In this document: one piece after another, positions 5,804-11,957 of the stretch
Layout of the letters: every line of letters starts with the position of its first letter
Numbering within the stretch: position 1 is the stretch's first letter
From: AC-32 sp036265535
GTDB taxonomy: Bacteria > Actinomycetota > Thermoleophilia > Gaiellales > Gaiellaceae
NCBI GenBank assembly: GCA_036265535.1
Contig: DATAOV010000082.1
Coordinates: 1-12,972, forward strand
DNA length: 12,972 nt
Direction of reading: 5' to 3'
Notes under the pieces: model-generated
Database searches by the model: none
What the model was told of the DNA's origin: nothing
What the model saw: only the letters and a program-made list of their open reading frames with translations
Program-made: the position numbers and the translations under genes

Positions 5804-6535
5804 CTAGACGCCGAGCCGCCGGCGGAGCCAGAGGCCGTTGCGCACGGCATACCCCTTCCGGTCGTTGTTGAAGTAGGCGTAGACATCCCCGCGACCCGCC
5901 CATTCCTCGATCCTCTGCGCCCACTCCTCGAGCTCGCGCTCGGAGTAGTTCGAGTGCCGCCCTCTGCGCCCGTGATGGAACCGGATGAACGTCCAGTCGG
6001 CGGTCAGCTCATGCGCCTGGAACGGCCACCTGGGCGTGTCGCCGATCACGAGCGCGACGCCGTGTCGGCGAAGGAGCTCATAGACATGGGCCGCGAACCA
6101 GGTCTCGTCACGGAACTCGAAGCAGTGACGGCCCGGTGGCAGCGCCTCGAGCGCCTGTGCGAGCCGCTCGTCGTCGCGCCGGAAGCCGGGCGGGAGCTGC
6201 CACAGCACCGGCCCGAGCTTCGAGGACTCGGCCAGCGGGCTGATGCGTGAGTAGAAGAGCTCGATGCTGGGTGGTAGGTCGCGCAGCCGCTTGATGTGCG
6301 TCACGTAGCGGCTCATCTTCACGGCGAAGAGGAAGTCGGGCGGCGTCTCCCGCACCCAGTTCGCCACGGCGTTTTCGCGCGGCAGGCGGTAGAAGGTCGA
6401 GTTGACTTCGACGCTGTCGAAGTGGTGCGCGTAGTGCTCGAGCCAGCGGCGAGGGGGTAGGCGCGGCGGGTAGAAGACGCCGTCGCGCCAGTGCTGGTAG
6501 TTCCAGCCCGAGCATCCGATGCGAATCCGCTTCAC
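5804..6535 (-). CDS. DUF72 (YecE-like) TIM-barrel protein
   Basis: A 243-residue member of the widespread DUF72/YecE family, which has a TIM-barrel fold and no settled biochemical function. Visible family motifs are the N-terminal IRIGCSGWNYQHW, FYPPRLPPRRWLEHYA, FDSVEVNSTFYRLP, FLFAVKMSRYVTHIKRL, LGPVLWQLPPGFR, HCFEFRDETWF, FIRFHHG and, near the end, YAYFNND followed by YAVRNG. Length and motif order are normal. The GTG at 6535 overlaps the TGA of the upstream phosphatase gene (GTGA); homology begins at the next residues, so the long open frame running back to 7093 is a shadow. It is followed 17 nt later by mrp on the same strand. Its conserved position in an overlapping operon suggests coordinated expression, but no role can be read from the sequence. 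Confidence 0.95.
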   Translation of the reverse strand: MKRIRIGCSGWNYQHWRDGVFYPPRLPPRRWLEHYAHHFDSVEVNSTFYRLPRENAVANWVRETPPDFLFAVKMSRYVTHIKRLRDLPPSIELFYSRISPLAESSKLGPVLWQLPPGFRRDDERLAQALEALPPGRHCFEFRDETWFAAHVYELLRRHGVALVIGDTPRWPFQAHELTADWTFIRFHHGRRGRHSNYSERELEEWAQRIEEWAGRGDVYAYFNNDRKGYAVRNGLWLRRRLGV

Positions 6536-7323
6536 CCCGAGAGCGCGGCATAGAGCTCGGCGCAGATCTCGGGCGTCGCGGCGGCGACACAGCGGCTGCG
6601 CCCCTCGATGTCGAGGGGCGCCGCGCCGAACGGCGGTGCTTCGGGAAGGTCGATCGCGAGGCCACGCTCGCGGACGAGCAGCTGCGCGGCGGCGATGTCG
6701 ACAGCCCTGGCTCCCTTGAGCGAGCAGACCGCGTCGACGCGCCCCGCCGCCAGATGGCAGAGGGAGAGCGCGAGGGAGCCCATGATGCGAAGCCGGTAGG
6801 CAAGGCCGACGACCGCCGAGGCCTTGTCGGCCACGCTCGAGGTCAGCGTCGCCTCGAAGGAGAGGATCTCGATCCGCTCCTTGGGCCGCACGCCGCCCAG
6901 GTCGGCGCCGTTCAGCAGCGCCCCGTTGCCGCGCTCGGCCGTCCATTCTTCGCCGGTGCCGAAGTCGTAGACGTAGCCGAAGACGACGTCGTCCATCGTC
7001 TCGCCTTCCGCGACGGCGATGGAGACGGAGAAGAACGGGATTCCGCGCTTGGCGTTGAGCGAGCCGTCGATCGGGTCGACCACAATCCACCACGAGCCCT
7101 CGCCGCGGAGGATGCCCACCTCCTCGGAAACGATGGTCGCGCCTTCGACCTCGCGGAGGCGCTCGAGGATCACCCGCTCGGCGGCGGCGTCGACCGCGGT
7201 GGTCTCGTCTCCGCCCTGACCATCGCCGACGACCGGCTCGCGCTCGACCCGCGTCGGGAGGTCGACGAGGACTTGGCGCACGTCCTCCACCGCTCCCCTG
7301 CAGAGCGCGAGCCAGTCGGTCAA
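6532..7323 (-). CDS. inositol monophosphatase / archaeal-type fructose-1,6-bisphosphatase family protein
   Basis: A 263-residue Mg-dependent phosphatase of the IMPase/FBPase superfamily. Metal-binding motifs are present: GDETTAVD (38-45), IVSEE (64-68), VVDPIDGSLNAKRGIPFF (81-98) and, in the last catalytic region, Asp209 in ARAVDIAAAQ. The DPIDGS-x-NA-x-x-GIPFFSVS and FGYVYDFGTGEE stretches look more like the bifunctional archaeal IMPase/FBPase group than the SuhB group, so fructose bisphosphate as well as inositol phosphate should be considered as substrates. The start is a TTG at 7323 that overlaps the DUF1015 stop (TTGA), with no visible Shine-Dalgarno, pointing to translational coupling. 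Its own stop overlaps the DUF72 GTG. The product is cytosolic. The family is secure, the exact substrate is not. Confidence 0.9.
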   Translation of the reverse strand: MTDWLALCRGAVEDVRQVLVDLPTRVEREPVVGDGQGGDETTAVDAAAERVILERLREVEGATIVSEEVGILRGEGSWWIVVDPIDGSLNAKRGIPFFSVSIAVAEGETMDDVVFGYVYDFGTGEEWTAERGNGALLNGADLGGVRPKERIEILSFEATLTSSVADKASAVVGLAYRLRIMGSLALSLCHLAAGRVDAVCSLKGARAVDIAAAQLLVRERGLAIDLPEAPPFGAAPLDIEGRSRCVAAATPEICAELYAALSG

Positions 7324-8417
7324 AGGGGTAGGAACAGGAGCCCGGAGACGAGCTTGGGATAGAAGTAGGTGCTCTTCTGCGGCATCGTCTCGCCGCGCTG
7401 GGCGACGGCGAACACGTCCTCGATCCGCGTCGGACGCATCAGCACCGCGACTTCGGCCTCGCCCGAGTCCACGGCGCGCACGGCCTCGTCGCGGTCCGGT
7501 GTGTAGCTGATGCCCTCGTGTCCGAGCCGGTCGACGAGCGCGACGTCGAGCTCTCCTTCTCCGTCGACCGCGAGGCCGGCCCGGCCGTCTCGGTAGACGA
7601 CGGCGGCGGCGAGATCGGGCGGAACGTTGTCCAGCGCCCCCAGCGCCGCTTCGACGTCCTGCTGCTCTTCGTGGGCCGCGAGCCGCTCGGAGGGCTCCTG
7701 GGCGAAGACGCGATGTGTCGGGAAGATCATCAGCCCCGGATCCTCGAGGCTGACCAGGACGGCGAGCACGTAACCGCTCTCGGGCGTTCCGGCCTCCTCG
7801 TGGTAGGCCAGCGCGGTCTCGTACCGATGGTGGCCGTCGGCGATCAGGAGCTGCCGGTCGGCGAACGCCTCCGAGATCCCGTTCGGAGGCAGGCGCCAGA
7901 GGCGCGCTCCCTCGACCTCGAGGTCGGGCTCGCGCCCGGGACGGCGCGCCGGCGGCCGGCCCTCGTAGAGGAAGAAGAGCGGCTCGAGCTGGGCACGAAC
8001 CTCGCGCAACAGACGAAGTCGGCCCTCCTTCGGCCCGCGGTGGGTGCGCTCGTGCGGCAGGACGACGCGGCTCTCGTACGGCTCGGCCCGCAGCGCGGCG
8101 ACCAGGCCCTCGCGGACCCGGGCGACGCCGTCAGGGCCGGTGTAGTCCTGCGACAGCCACCAGTAGCCAGGCCCGGCCTCGTCCACGAGCTCGCCGTGCT
8201 CACGCCAGGCACGCCACGCGCGCCCGGCCGCGGACTCGTCTACCGGAAGCGTGAGATGGACGACGTTGTGCGGGTTGCGCTCCGCGAGCTGCTCGCATCC
8301 AGCCGGCGAGATGACGTCGTAGGGAGGCGCGACGAGCGATTCCAGCGGGCCCGCGCGCTCGCCGTAGCGGACGGCGCGAAACGGCTTGACCTCGGCCACG
8401 GGGCCGGAGCGTACCAT
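7320..8417 (-). CDS. DUF1015 family protein
   Basis: A 365-residue cytosolic protein of the DUF1015 family, common in actinobacteria and clostridia and without proven function in most hosts. Diagnostic stretches are VKPFRAVRYG (10-19), VAPPYDVIS (29-37), NPHNVVHLTLP (48-58), LPHERTHRGPKEGRL (120-134), LLIADGHHRYETALAY (190-205), and the C-terminal MPQKSTYFYPKLVSGLLF. The DGHHR motif is like that of ParB-fold free-serine kinases (SerK/SbnI), so a small-molecule kinase role is possible but unproven. It is somewhat shorter than typical members (about 400 or more). The ATG at 8417 is taken; a GTG seven codons in (MVRSGP then Val) is an alternative. It is first in the four-gene operon, and its stop overlaps the phosphatase TTG. 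It is divergent from the YhaM-like gene over 25 bp. Confidence 0.92.
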   Translation of the reverse strand: MVRSGPVAEVKPFRAVRYGERAGPLESLVAPPYDVISPAGCEQLAERNPHNVVHLTLPVDESAAGRAWRAWREHGELVDEAGPGYWWLSQDYTGPDGVARVREGLVAALRAEPYESRVVLPHERTHRGPKEGRLRLLREVRAQLEPLFFLYEGRPPARRPGREPDLEVEGARLWRLPPNGISEAFADRQLLIADGHHRYETALAYHEEAGTPESGYVLAVLVSLEDPGLMIFPTHRVFAQEPSERLAAHEEQQDVEAALGALDNVPPDLAAAVVYRDGRAGLAVDGEGELDVALVDRLGHEGISYTPDRDEAVRAVDSGEAEVAVLMRPTRIEDVFAVAQRGETMPQKSTYFYPKLVSGLLFLPL

Positions 8418-8426
8418 CCGTGTTCG

Positions 8427-8436
8427 AGCCTAGACT
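8427..8436. promoter_or_regulatory. Back-to-back -10-like hexamers between divergent genes
   Basis: On the plus strand TAGACT (8431-8436) lies 6 nt before the GTG at 8443, a spacing that would give a leaderless YhaM-like mRNA. On the minus strand TAGGCT (8432-8427) lies 9 nt before the ATG at 8417. Both fit the actinobacterial TANNNT -10 pattern and overlap by two bases in the sequence AGCCTAGACT. Only 25 bp separate the genes, so some promoter must lie here or inside the coding regions. No convincing -35 elements are visible. Confidence 0.45.
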
Positions 8437-8442
8437 CGCTCC

Positions 8443-9270
8443 GTGAGCGCGATCGCATCCCTCGCCGAGGACAGGGTCGTCGAAGGGGTGTATGCCGTCG
8501 CTCGCAAGGAGCGAAGGCGGACGAAGGCGGGGTCGCCATACCTCGCGCTCGAGCTCGTCGATCCGAGCGGCCGCATCGAGGCGCGCGTGTGGTCGGACGT
8601 TGAGCTGCTGGACGGCCGGTTCGGCGAGGGCGACGCGGTTCGTGTGCTCGGTCGTGTCGAGCGATTCCGCGACCGGCTCCAGCTCGAGGTTCGCTCGCTC
8701 GAGACCGCCGCCGAGGCCGACCCGGCCGACCTGGCCCCGGCTCTCCGGCGCGACGCCGCCGAGCTGGACGGCTTCTTGGAGTTCCTGGCCGATGAGGTGG
8801 CGCATCCCGGCCTGCGGGCAACCCTGGGTCGGTTCGTCCAGGACGAAGCCCTGCGGAAGGCGATGCGAGCGCTTCCGGCAGCGGAGACACACCACGCCTA
8901 TGCCGGCGGCCTGCTCGAGCACACGGTCGGCGTCGCGACGCTCTGCCGCGAAGCCACGCAGCTGCATCCACGCCTACGGGCGGATCTCGTACTGGCGGCC
9001 GCCCTTCTCCACGACGTGGGACGGACACTCGAGCTCGAGCGCGGGCCTGCGTTCCGCACGACCGAGGAAGGCCGACTGCTGGGCCACGTCCACCTCGGGC
9101 TGCGGCTGATCGAGGACCGTGCCGCTGCACTGGAGGTCGAGGTCAGAGCCGAGCTTCTCCACGCGGTGGCGGTCCACCACGATGCGCGCGCGGCCAGGAC
9201 GGCCGAGGCCGCCGTCCTCTACCACGCGAACCAACTCGACGCGACGGCGGCGACCCGACCCGTCGACTAG
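8443..9270 (+). CDS. YhaM-like OB-fold and HD-domain 3'-5' exoribonuclease family protein
   Basis: A 275-residue protein. Residues about 10-90 form an OB-fold nucleic-acid-binding domain (YLALELVDPSGRIEARVW, then GDAVRVLGRVERF). Residues about 110-270 form an HD phosphohydrolase domain like that of YhaM/CBF1: HHAYAGGLLEHT (150-161), LAAALLHDVGRT (184-195, the HD pair at 190-191), LLGHVHLG (212-219), HAVAVHHD (240-247) and a final YHANQLDA with Asp266. Family members trim RNA or DNA from the 3' end with Mn. It is shorter than YhaM (about 310), and the segment between the VHHD and NQLDA motifs is reduced. The start is a GTG at 8443; no Shine-Dalgarno fits in the 25-bp divergent gap, consistent with a leaderless message. 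It appears monocistronic. Confidence 0.88.
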   Translation: MSAIASLAEDRVVEGVYAVARKERRRTKAGSPYLALELVDPSGRIEARVWSDVELLDGRFGEGDAVRVLGRVERFRDRLQLEVRSLETAAEADPADLAPALRRDAAELDGFLEFLADEVAHPGLRATLGRFVQDEALRKAMRALPAAETHHAYAGGLLEHTVGVATLCREATQLHPRLRADLVLAAALLHDVGRTLELERGPAFRTTEEGRLLGHVHLGLRLIEDRAAALEVEVRAELLHAVAVHHDARAARTAEAAVLYHANQLDATAATRPVD

Positions 9271-9369
9271 CCGCGCCCCGGCGGGAGAGCCAGCGGCTGG
9301 CGCACTTCCGGCACATCCCGGTCACACACTCGTGCGCTTTTCAGCGCTACCCTCAAAGCGGGGGCAAAA

Positions 9370-9382
9370 GGGCCGAAGGCCC
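9370..9382. other. Small GAA-loop hairpin between convergent genes
   Basis: GGGCC (9370-9374) and GGCCC (9378-9382) flank GAA. Upstream, GCCAG (9289-9293) and CTGGC (9297-9301) form another 5-bp stem, and GTTC-t-CGC (9393-9400) pairs with GCG-t-GAAC (9405-9412). The 141-bp gap between the convergent YhaM-like and arsC-like genes (9271-9411) thus holds several weak stems. A bidirectional termination zone is plausible; none has a T-tract on either strand and I see no gene here. Confidence 0.3.
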
Positions 9383-9411
9383 CGGGGGAAGAGTTCTCGC
9401 GCGGGCGTGAA

Positions 9412-9795
9412 CTAGGTTCCGAGCTCGCCAATCAAGCGCTCGATCTCGTCCCGGATCTGACGGACCTGCTCGATCGGCCGGCCCACCGGGTCGGTGATGT
9501 CCCAGTCGAGATAGCGCTTGCCAGGGAGCACCGGGCACGCATCGCCACAGCCCATCGTCACGACGATCTCGGCCCACTCGACGTCCCCGCGCTCGATTCC
9601 GCGAGGCCGGCGACCGGTCAAGTCCAGCCCGATCTCGCGCATCGCCTCGACGACCTCGGGATGAAGCTCGTGCTCCGGCCGCGAGCCGGCCGAGCGCGCC
9701 TCGCCGCCGCGGCGCTCGTAGAACGCCTGCGCCATCTGGGAGCGGCCCGCATTGCCGATGCAGACGAAGAAAGCCCGCGGAAGCCGGTCGCTCAT
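9412..9795 (-). CDS. ArsC-type arsenate reductase / low-molecular-weight protein tyrosine phosphatase fold protein
   Basis: A 127-residue cytosolic protein. The phosphate-binding loop FVCIGNAGRSQMAQAF has the catalytic Cys12 and Arg18 of the CX5R signature. TMGCGDACPVLPGKRY supplies two further cysteines (83 and 87), the pair expected for a relay of the arsenate reductase kind, and DWDITDPVGRPIEQVRQIRD matches the arsenate-reductase C-terminus. True tyrosine phosphatases lack that cysteine pair, so a thioredoxin- or mycothiol-dependent arsenate reductase is the better reading. It begins 3 nt after the stop of the YchF-like gene on the same strand, with no good Shine-Dalgarno, so coupling is likely. 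No arsR, arsB/acr3 or arsM gene is adjacent, unusual for a dedicated arsenic locus; the real oxyanion or protein substrate is therefore open. Confidence 0.87.
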   Translation of the reverse strand: MSDRLPRAFFVCIGNAGRSQMAQAFYERRGGEARSAGSRPEHELHPEVVEAMREIGLDLTGRRPRGIERGDVEWAEIVVTMGCGDACPVLPGKRYLDWDITDPVGRPIEQVRQIRDEIERLIGELGT

Positions 9796-9798
9796 TGC

Positions 9799-10719
9799 CT
9801 AGACATTGAAGCGGACGGTCAACACGTCACCGTCGCGCACCTCGTACGTCTTCCCTTCGAGCCGCTGAAGCCCGCGGCGCGCGGCTTCCGCATAGCTTCC
9901 CGCGTCAACGAGGTCGTCCCAGCGCACGACCTCGCAGCGTATGAACCCTCGCGCAATGTCGGTGTGGATCGTCTGCGCGGCCTCGAGGGCTGTCTGCCCT
10001 CGGTGAAGCGTCCACCCCCGCGCCTCCTTCTCGCCGGCGGTGAAGAACGTCACGAGGCCCAGGACCTCGAACAGCCGTCGGACGATCTCGTCCAGCGCCG
10101 ACTCGCCGTCCCGATAGGCGGCGGCCTCCTCCTCCGGCAACTCGCTCAGCTCGGCCTCGAGCTTCAGGTCGATGCCGCCGGCACCGTTGACGACGGCGAC
10201 TAGCGGCTTGGTCGTCAGCGGCTCGAGCTCGGGAGGCAACGCACCCTCCCACTCACGAACCGAATGACCAGCGTCCACGTTCGCGAGAAGCCGCTCTAGT
10301 TGCGCTACCTCGTCACGAAGCTTCGGATCGCCGGATTTCGCCTGCTTCGAGACCCGCTCGAGCCGGCGTTCGACGTGGTCGCGGTCCGCCACCAGCAGCT
10401 CGAGCTCCAACCGCTCGAGATCGCCGGAGGAGTCGGCGCCGGCCGAGAAGCCGTCGACGACCGCGAGCAGAGCATCCACCCGGCGCAGGTTGCCCAGAAG
10501 CTGAGGGCCGGTTCCCGGCACGTCGACGACCCTCACCGCGGCCGGTGTTGCCTTGGGGGCGCCCACGACCTCCGCGAGCCGACCGAGCCGCTCGTCGTCG
10601 ATCGGCGCCATGCCCACGTGCTCCTTGCCGAAGTCCGGGCCGACGCCCGCACGTGTCAGCGCGTTGAAGAGTGTGGTCTTCCCGGCTCCCGGAAGCCCCA
10701 CGATTCCGACCTCTAGCAC
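9799..10719 (-). CDS. YchF/Obg-like P-loop NTPase with C-terminal TGS-type (DUF933) domain, divergent
   Basis: A 306-residue GTPase-fold protein of the YchF/OLA1 lineage, which binds ribosomes and usually hydrolyses ATP. The C-terminal third is clear YchF: FFTAGEKEARGWTLHRGQTA, AAQTIHTDIARGFI, then VRWDDL, RRGLQRLEGKTYEV and DGDVLTVRFNV. The N-terminal G1 is GLPGAGKTTLFNAL (8-21), where YchF normally reads GLPNVGKSTLFN. The G3 region is DVPGTGPQLLGNLRRVD (66-82), lacking the usual longer Lys/Gly-rich segment after DIAGLV, and the G4 region reads VAVVNGAGG rather than the typical Asn-x-x-Glu form. It is about 55 residues shorter than standard YchF. The GTG at 10719 is used because homology starts there; it lies 4 nt after the sigma-factor stop. 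It may be a paralogue rather than the housekeeping YchF. Confidence 0.85.
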   Translation of the reverse strand: MLEVGIVGLPGAGKTTLFNALTRAGVGPDFGKEHVGMAPIDDERLGRLAEVVGAPKATPAAVRVVDVPGTGPQLLGNLRRVDALLAVVDGFSAGADSSGDLERLELELLVADRDHVERRLERVSKQAKSGDPKLRDEVAQLERLLANVDAGHSVREWEGALPPELEPLTTKPLVAVVNGAGGIDLKLEAELSELPEEEAAAYRDGESALDEIVRRLFEVLGLVTFFTAGEKEARGWTLHRGQTALEAAQTIHTDIARGFIRCEVVRWDDLVDAGSYAEAARRGLQRLEGKTYEVRDGDVLTVRFNV

Positions 10720-10723
10720 GTGC

Positions 10724-11284
10724 TCAGTCTCGCGCGACCTGCTTCTGCAGTGACGTGAGAGCACGATGCTGCAGCGACTTGACCGCACCTTCGGTCTTGC
10801 CCAGGATCGTCGCCGCCTCGCCGTTTGAGAAGCTGAAGACGAACTTCAGGGTGAGCACCTGCTGCTGATCCTGGGAGAGGTTCTCGATCAACTCGAGCAT
10901 GCTTCGCCGGCCGATGGACTGCAGGGCCTGGTCCTCGGCCGACGACTCCTCCGCCCCTTCGGGCTCTGGCACCTCCTCCTCCGGCTGCCACCGCTTCGTG
11001 GCGCGGAAGTGATCCATGGCCAGATTGTGGGCGATCCGAAAGAGCCATGCGGAGAACGGTGCCGAGCGCCAGCGAAAGCGTCCAATCGCCTCGAGCATCT
11101 TGAGAAACGTCTGCGTCGTCAGGTCCTCGGCGTCGTGCCGGTTGCCGACGCTCATGTGCAGGTAGCTGTAGATACGGTCGAAGTGCAGGAGGTAGAGCGC
11201 CTCCAACGCCTCCCGATCGCCCTGCTGAGCGAACTCGACCAGGCGGCGTAGGTCGGCCGTCTGGGCTGTTGCGTTCGAGCTCAC
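10724..11284 (-). CDS. RNA polymerase sigma factor, ECF (sigma-70 family)
   Basis: A 186-residue ECF-type sigma factor directing RNA polymerase to a dedicated promoter set. Region 2 spans about 15-97: LVEFAQQGDREALEALY, then NRHDAEDLTTQTFLKMLEAI, RFRWRSAPFSAWLFRIA and NLAMDHFRATKR. An acidic linker (about 101-120, many Glu/Pro) joins it to region 4 at 128-183, with LSQDQQQVLTLKF and the helix-turn-helix SNGEAATILGKTEGAVKSLQHRAL. The Phe-x-Trp/AWL/DHF pattern in region 2 recalls BldN-type actinobacterial factors, a tentative comparison. The GTG at 11284 is directly preceded by an in-frame TGA, so it is the first possible start; no clear Shine-Dalgarno is seen. No anti-sigma gene follows: the next gene, 4 nt on, is the YchF-like NTPase. 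Control may be at transcription, through the linker, or by an unlinked anti-sigma. Confidence 0.95.
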   Translation of the reverse strand: MSSNATAQTADLRRLVEFAQQGDREALEALYLLHFDRIYSYLHMSVGNRHDAEDLTTQTFLKMLEAIGRFRWRSAPFSAWLFRIAHNLAMDHFRATKRWQPEEEVPEPEGAEESSAEDQALQSIGRRSMLELIENLSQDQQQVLTLKFVFSFSNGEAATILGKTEGAVKSLQHRALTSLQKQVARD

Positions 11285-11314
11285 TCAGAGGGGATGCCCC
11301 GGAGGGCCGGGCTG

Positions 11315-11542
11315 CTAACCGGGGGTGAAGCCAACGCGGGCTTCACGCGTAAACCGCTTGACGTAGACGATCCGCTTCAGCGAGATCGAGTAACGGCCGT
11401 CATCGGCCTCGATCGCGAAGGCCCCGTCGCCGCCCTTGCCGAGCGCGCGCTCGAGCTCGTCGACCGCATCGATCTCGACGAAGGCGCCCATCACCTGGCC
11501 GCCGTCGAAGCCGATCTCGACCCGGACGCGCTCGTCAGCCAA
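11315..11542 (-). CDS. small conserved-looking hypothetical protein (75 residues)
   Basis: A 75-residue acidic protein with a regular alpha/beta look: a first strand VRVEIGFDGG, a short helix AVDELERAL, a strand FAIEADDGRYSISL, and a basic final strand RIVYVKRFTREARVGF. I do not recognise it firmly; the overall pattern faintly recalls the small DUF3107 family of actinobacteria. The start is a TTG at 11542, chosen because GGAGGT (11556-11551, minus strand) sits 8 nt upstream, an ideal Shine-Dalgarno located inside the end of the epimerase gene, which it overlaps by 8 nt. It ends 30 nt before the sigma-factor start. The position directly upstream of an ECF sigma factor makes a regulatory partner imaginable, but nothing in the sequence shows it. 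Confidence 0.75.
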   Translation of the reverse strand: MADERVRVEIGFDGGQVMGAFVEIDAVDELERALGKGGDGAFAIEADDGRYSISLKRIVYVKRFTREARVGFTPG

Positions 11543-11939
11543 CGCTGACGACCTCCGCGAGCACGCCGTGGACGGCGTCGGGATGGACGAACGCGACCTC
11601 GAGGCCGAACAACCCGCGCCGGGGCCGATCGTCGATCAACTCGGCGCCCTTGGCGGCGAGCTCGTCGATCGCGGCGCCGACGTCGTCGACCTCATAGGCG
11701 ACGTGGTGCATCCCCGGACCGCGATTGGCCAGGAACTTGCCGACCGGCGTCTCTTCGCCGAGCGACGCAAGCAACTCCACCCGGTCGCCGCCGATTCGGA
11801 GCGACGCGGCCTCGACGCCCTGGTCGGGAACGGTCTCGCGGTACTCGAGCCGGGCGCCGAAGAGTCGCTCGTACGTGGCGAGCGCCTGGTCGAGGTCCTC
11901 GACGGCGACACCGAGGTGATGGATCCCACGCGGCTCCAT
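11535..11939 (-). CDS. mce: methylmalonyl-CoA epimerase (VOC/glyoxalase family)
   Basis: A 134-residue enzyme that interconverts (R)- and (S)-methylmalonyl-CoA in propionate and branched-chain amino acid metabolism. The metal site is complete for this family: His8 in GIHHLGVAVEDLD, Gln40 in VPDQGVEAA, His79 in PGMHHVAYEVDD and Glu129 in GVLAEVV. The characteristic VELLASLGEETPVGKFL and FVHPDAVHGVL stretches separate it from glyoxalase I and from dioxygenases of the same fold. Length is normal. The ATG at 11939 follows the ftsH stop by 18 nt on the same strand, and its 3' end contains the ribosome binding site and start of the next gene. No methylmalonyl-CoA mutase gene is in the window, so the pathway partners lie elsewhere. 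Confidence 0.94.
   Translation of the reverse strand: MEPRGIHHLGVAVEDLDQALATYERLFGARLEYRETVPDQGVEAASLRIGGDRVELLASLGEETPVGKFLANRGPGMHHVAYEVDDVGAAIDELAAKGAELIDDRPRRGLFGLEVAFVHPDAVHGVLAEVVSVG
11551..11556 (-). promoter_or_regulatory. Shine-Dalgarno GGAGGT inside the epimerase gene
   Basis: On the minus strand GGAGGT lies 8 nt before the TTG at 11542. This consensus site decides the start of the 75-residue gene despite the rare TTG codon, and lies within the last codons of the epimerase. Confidence 0.75.
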
Positions 11940-11957
11940 GCCGCCGATGCTACCCGC

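Noticed and set aside
5787..5924. Upstream extension of mrp to 5924
   Set aside because: This is the DUF72 coding sequence read in another frame; the MIP18 domain begins directly at 5786.
6536..7093. Extension of the DUF72 frame back to 7093
   Set aside because: Arg-rich shadow of the phosphatase gene; DUF72 similarity begins at the GTG at 6535.
7518..8603. Plus-strand open frame of 361 codons opposite DUF1015
   Set aside because: The plus-strand translation has no recognisable motifs, while the minus strand encodes the full set of DUF1015 motifs in order.
9271..9411. Possible small gene or terminator repeat in the convergent gap
   Set aside because: Only short 5-7 bp stems and no credible ORF or T-tract; recorded as a weak hairpin zone only.
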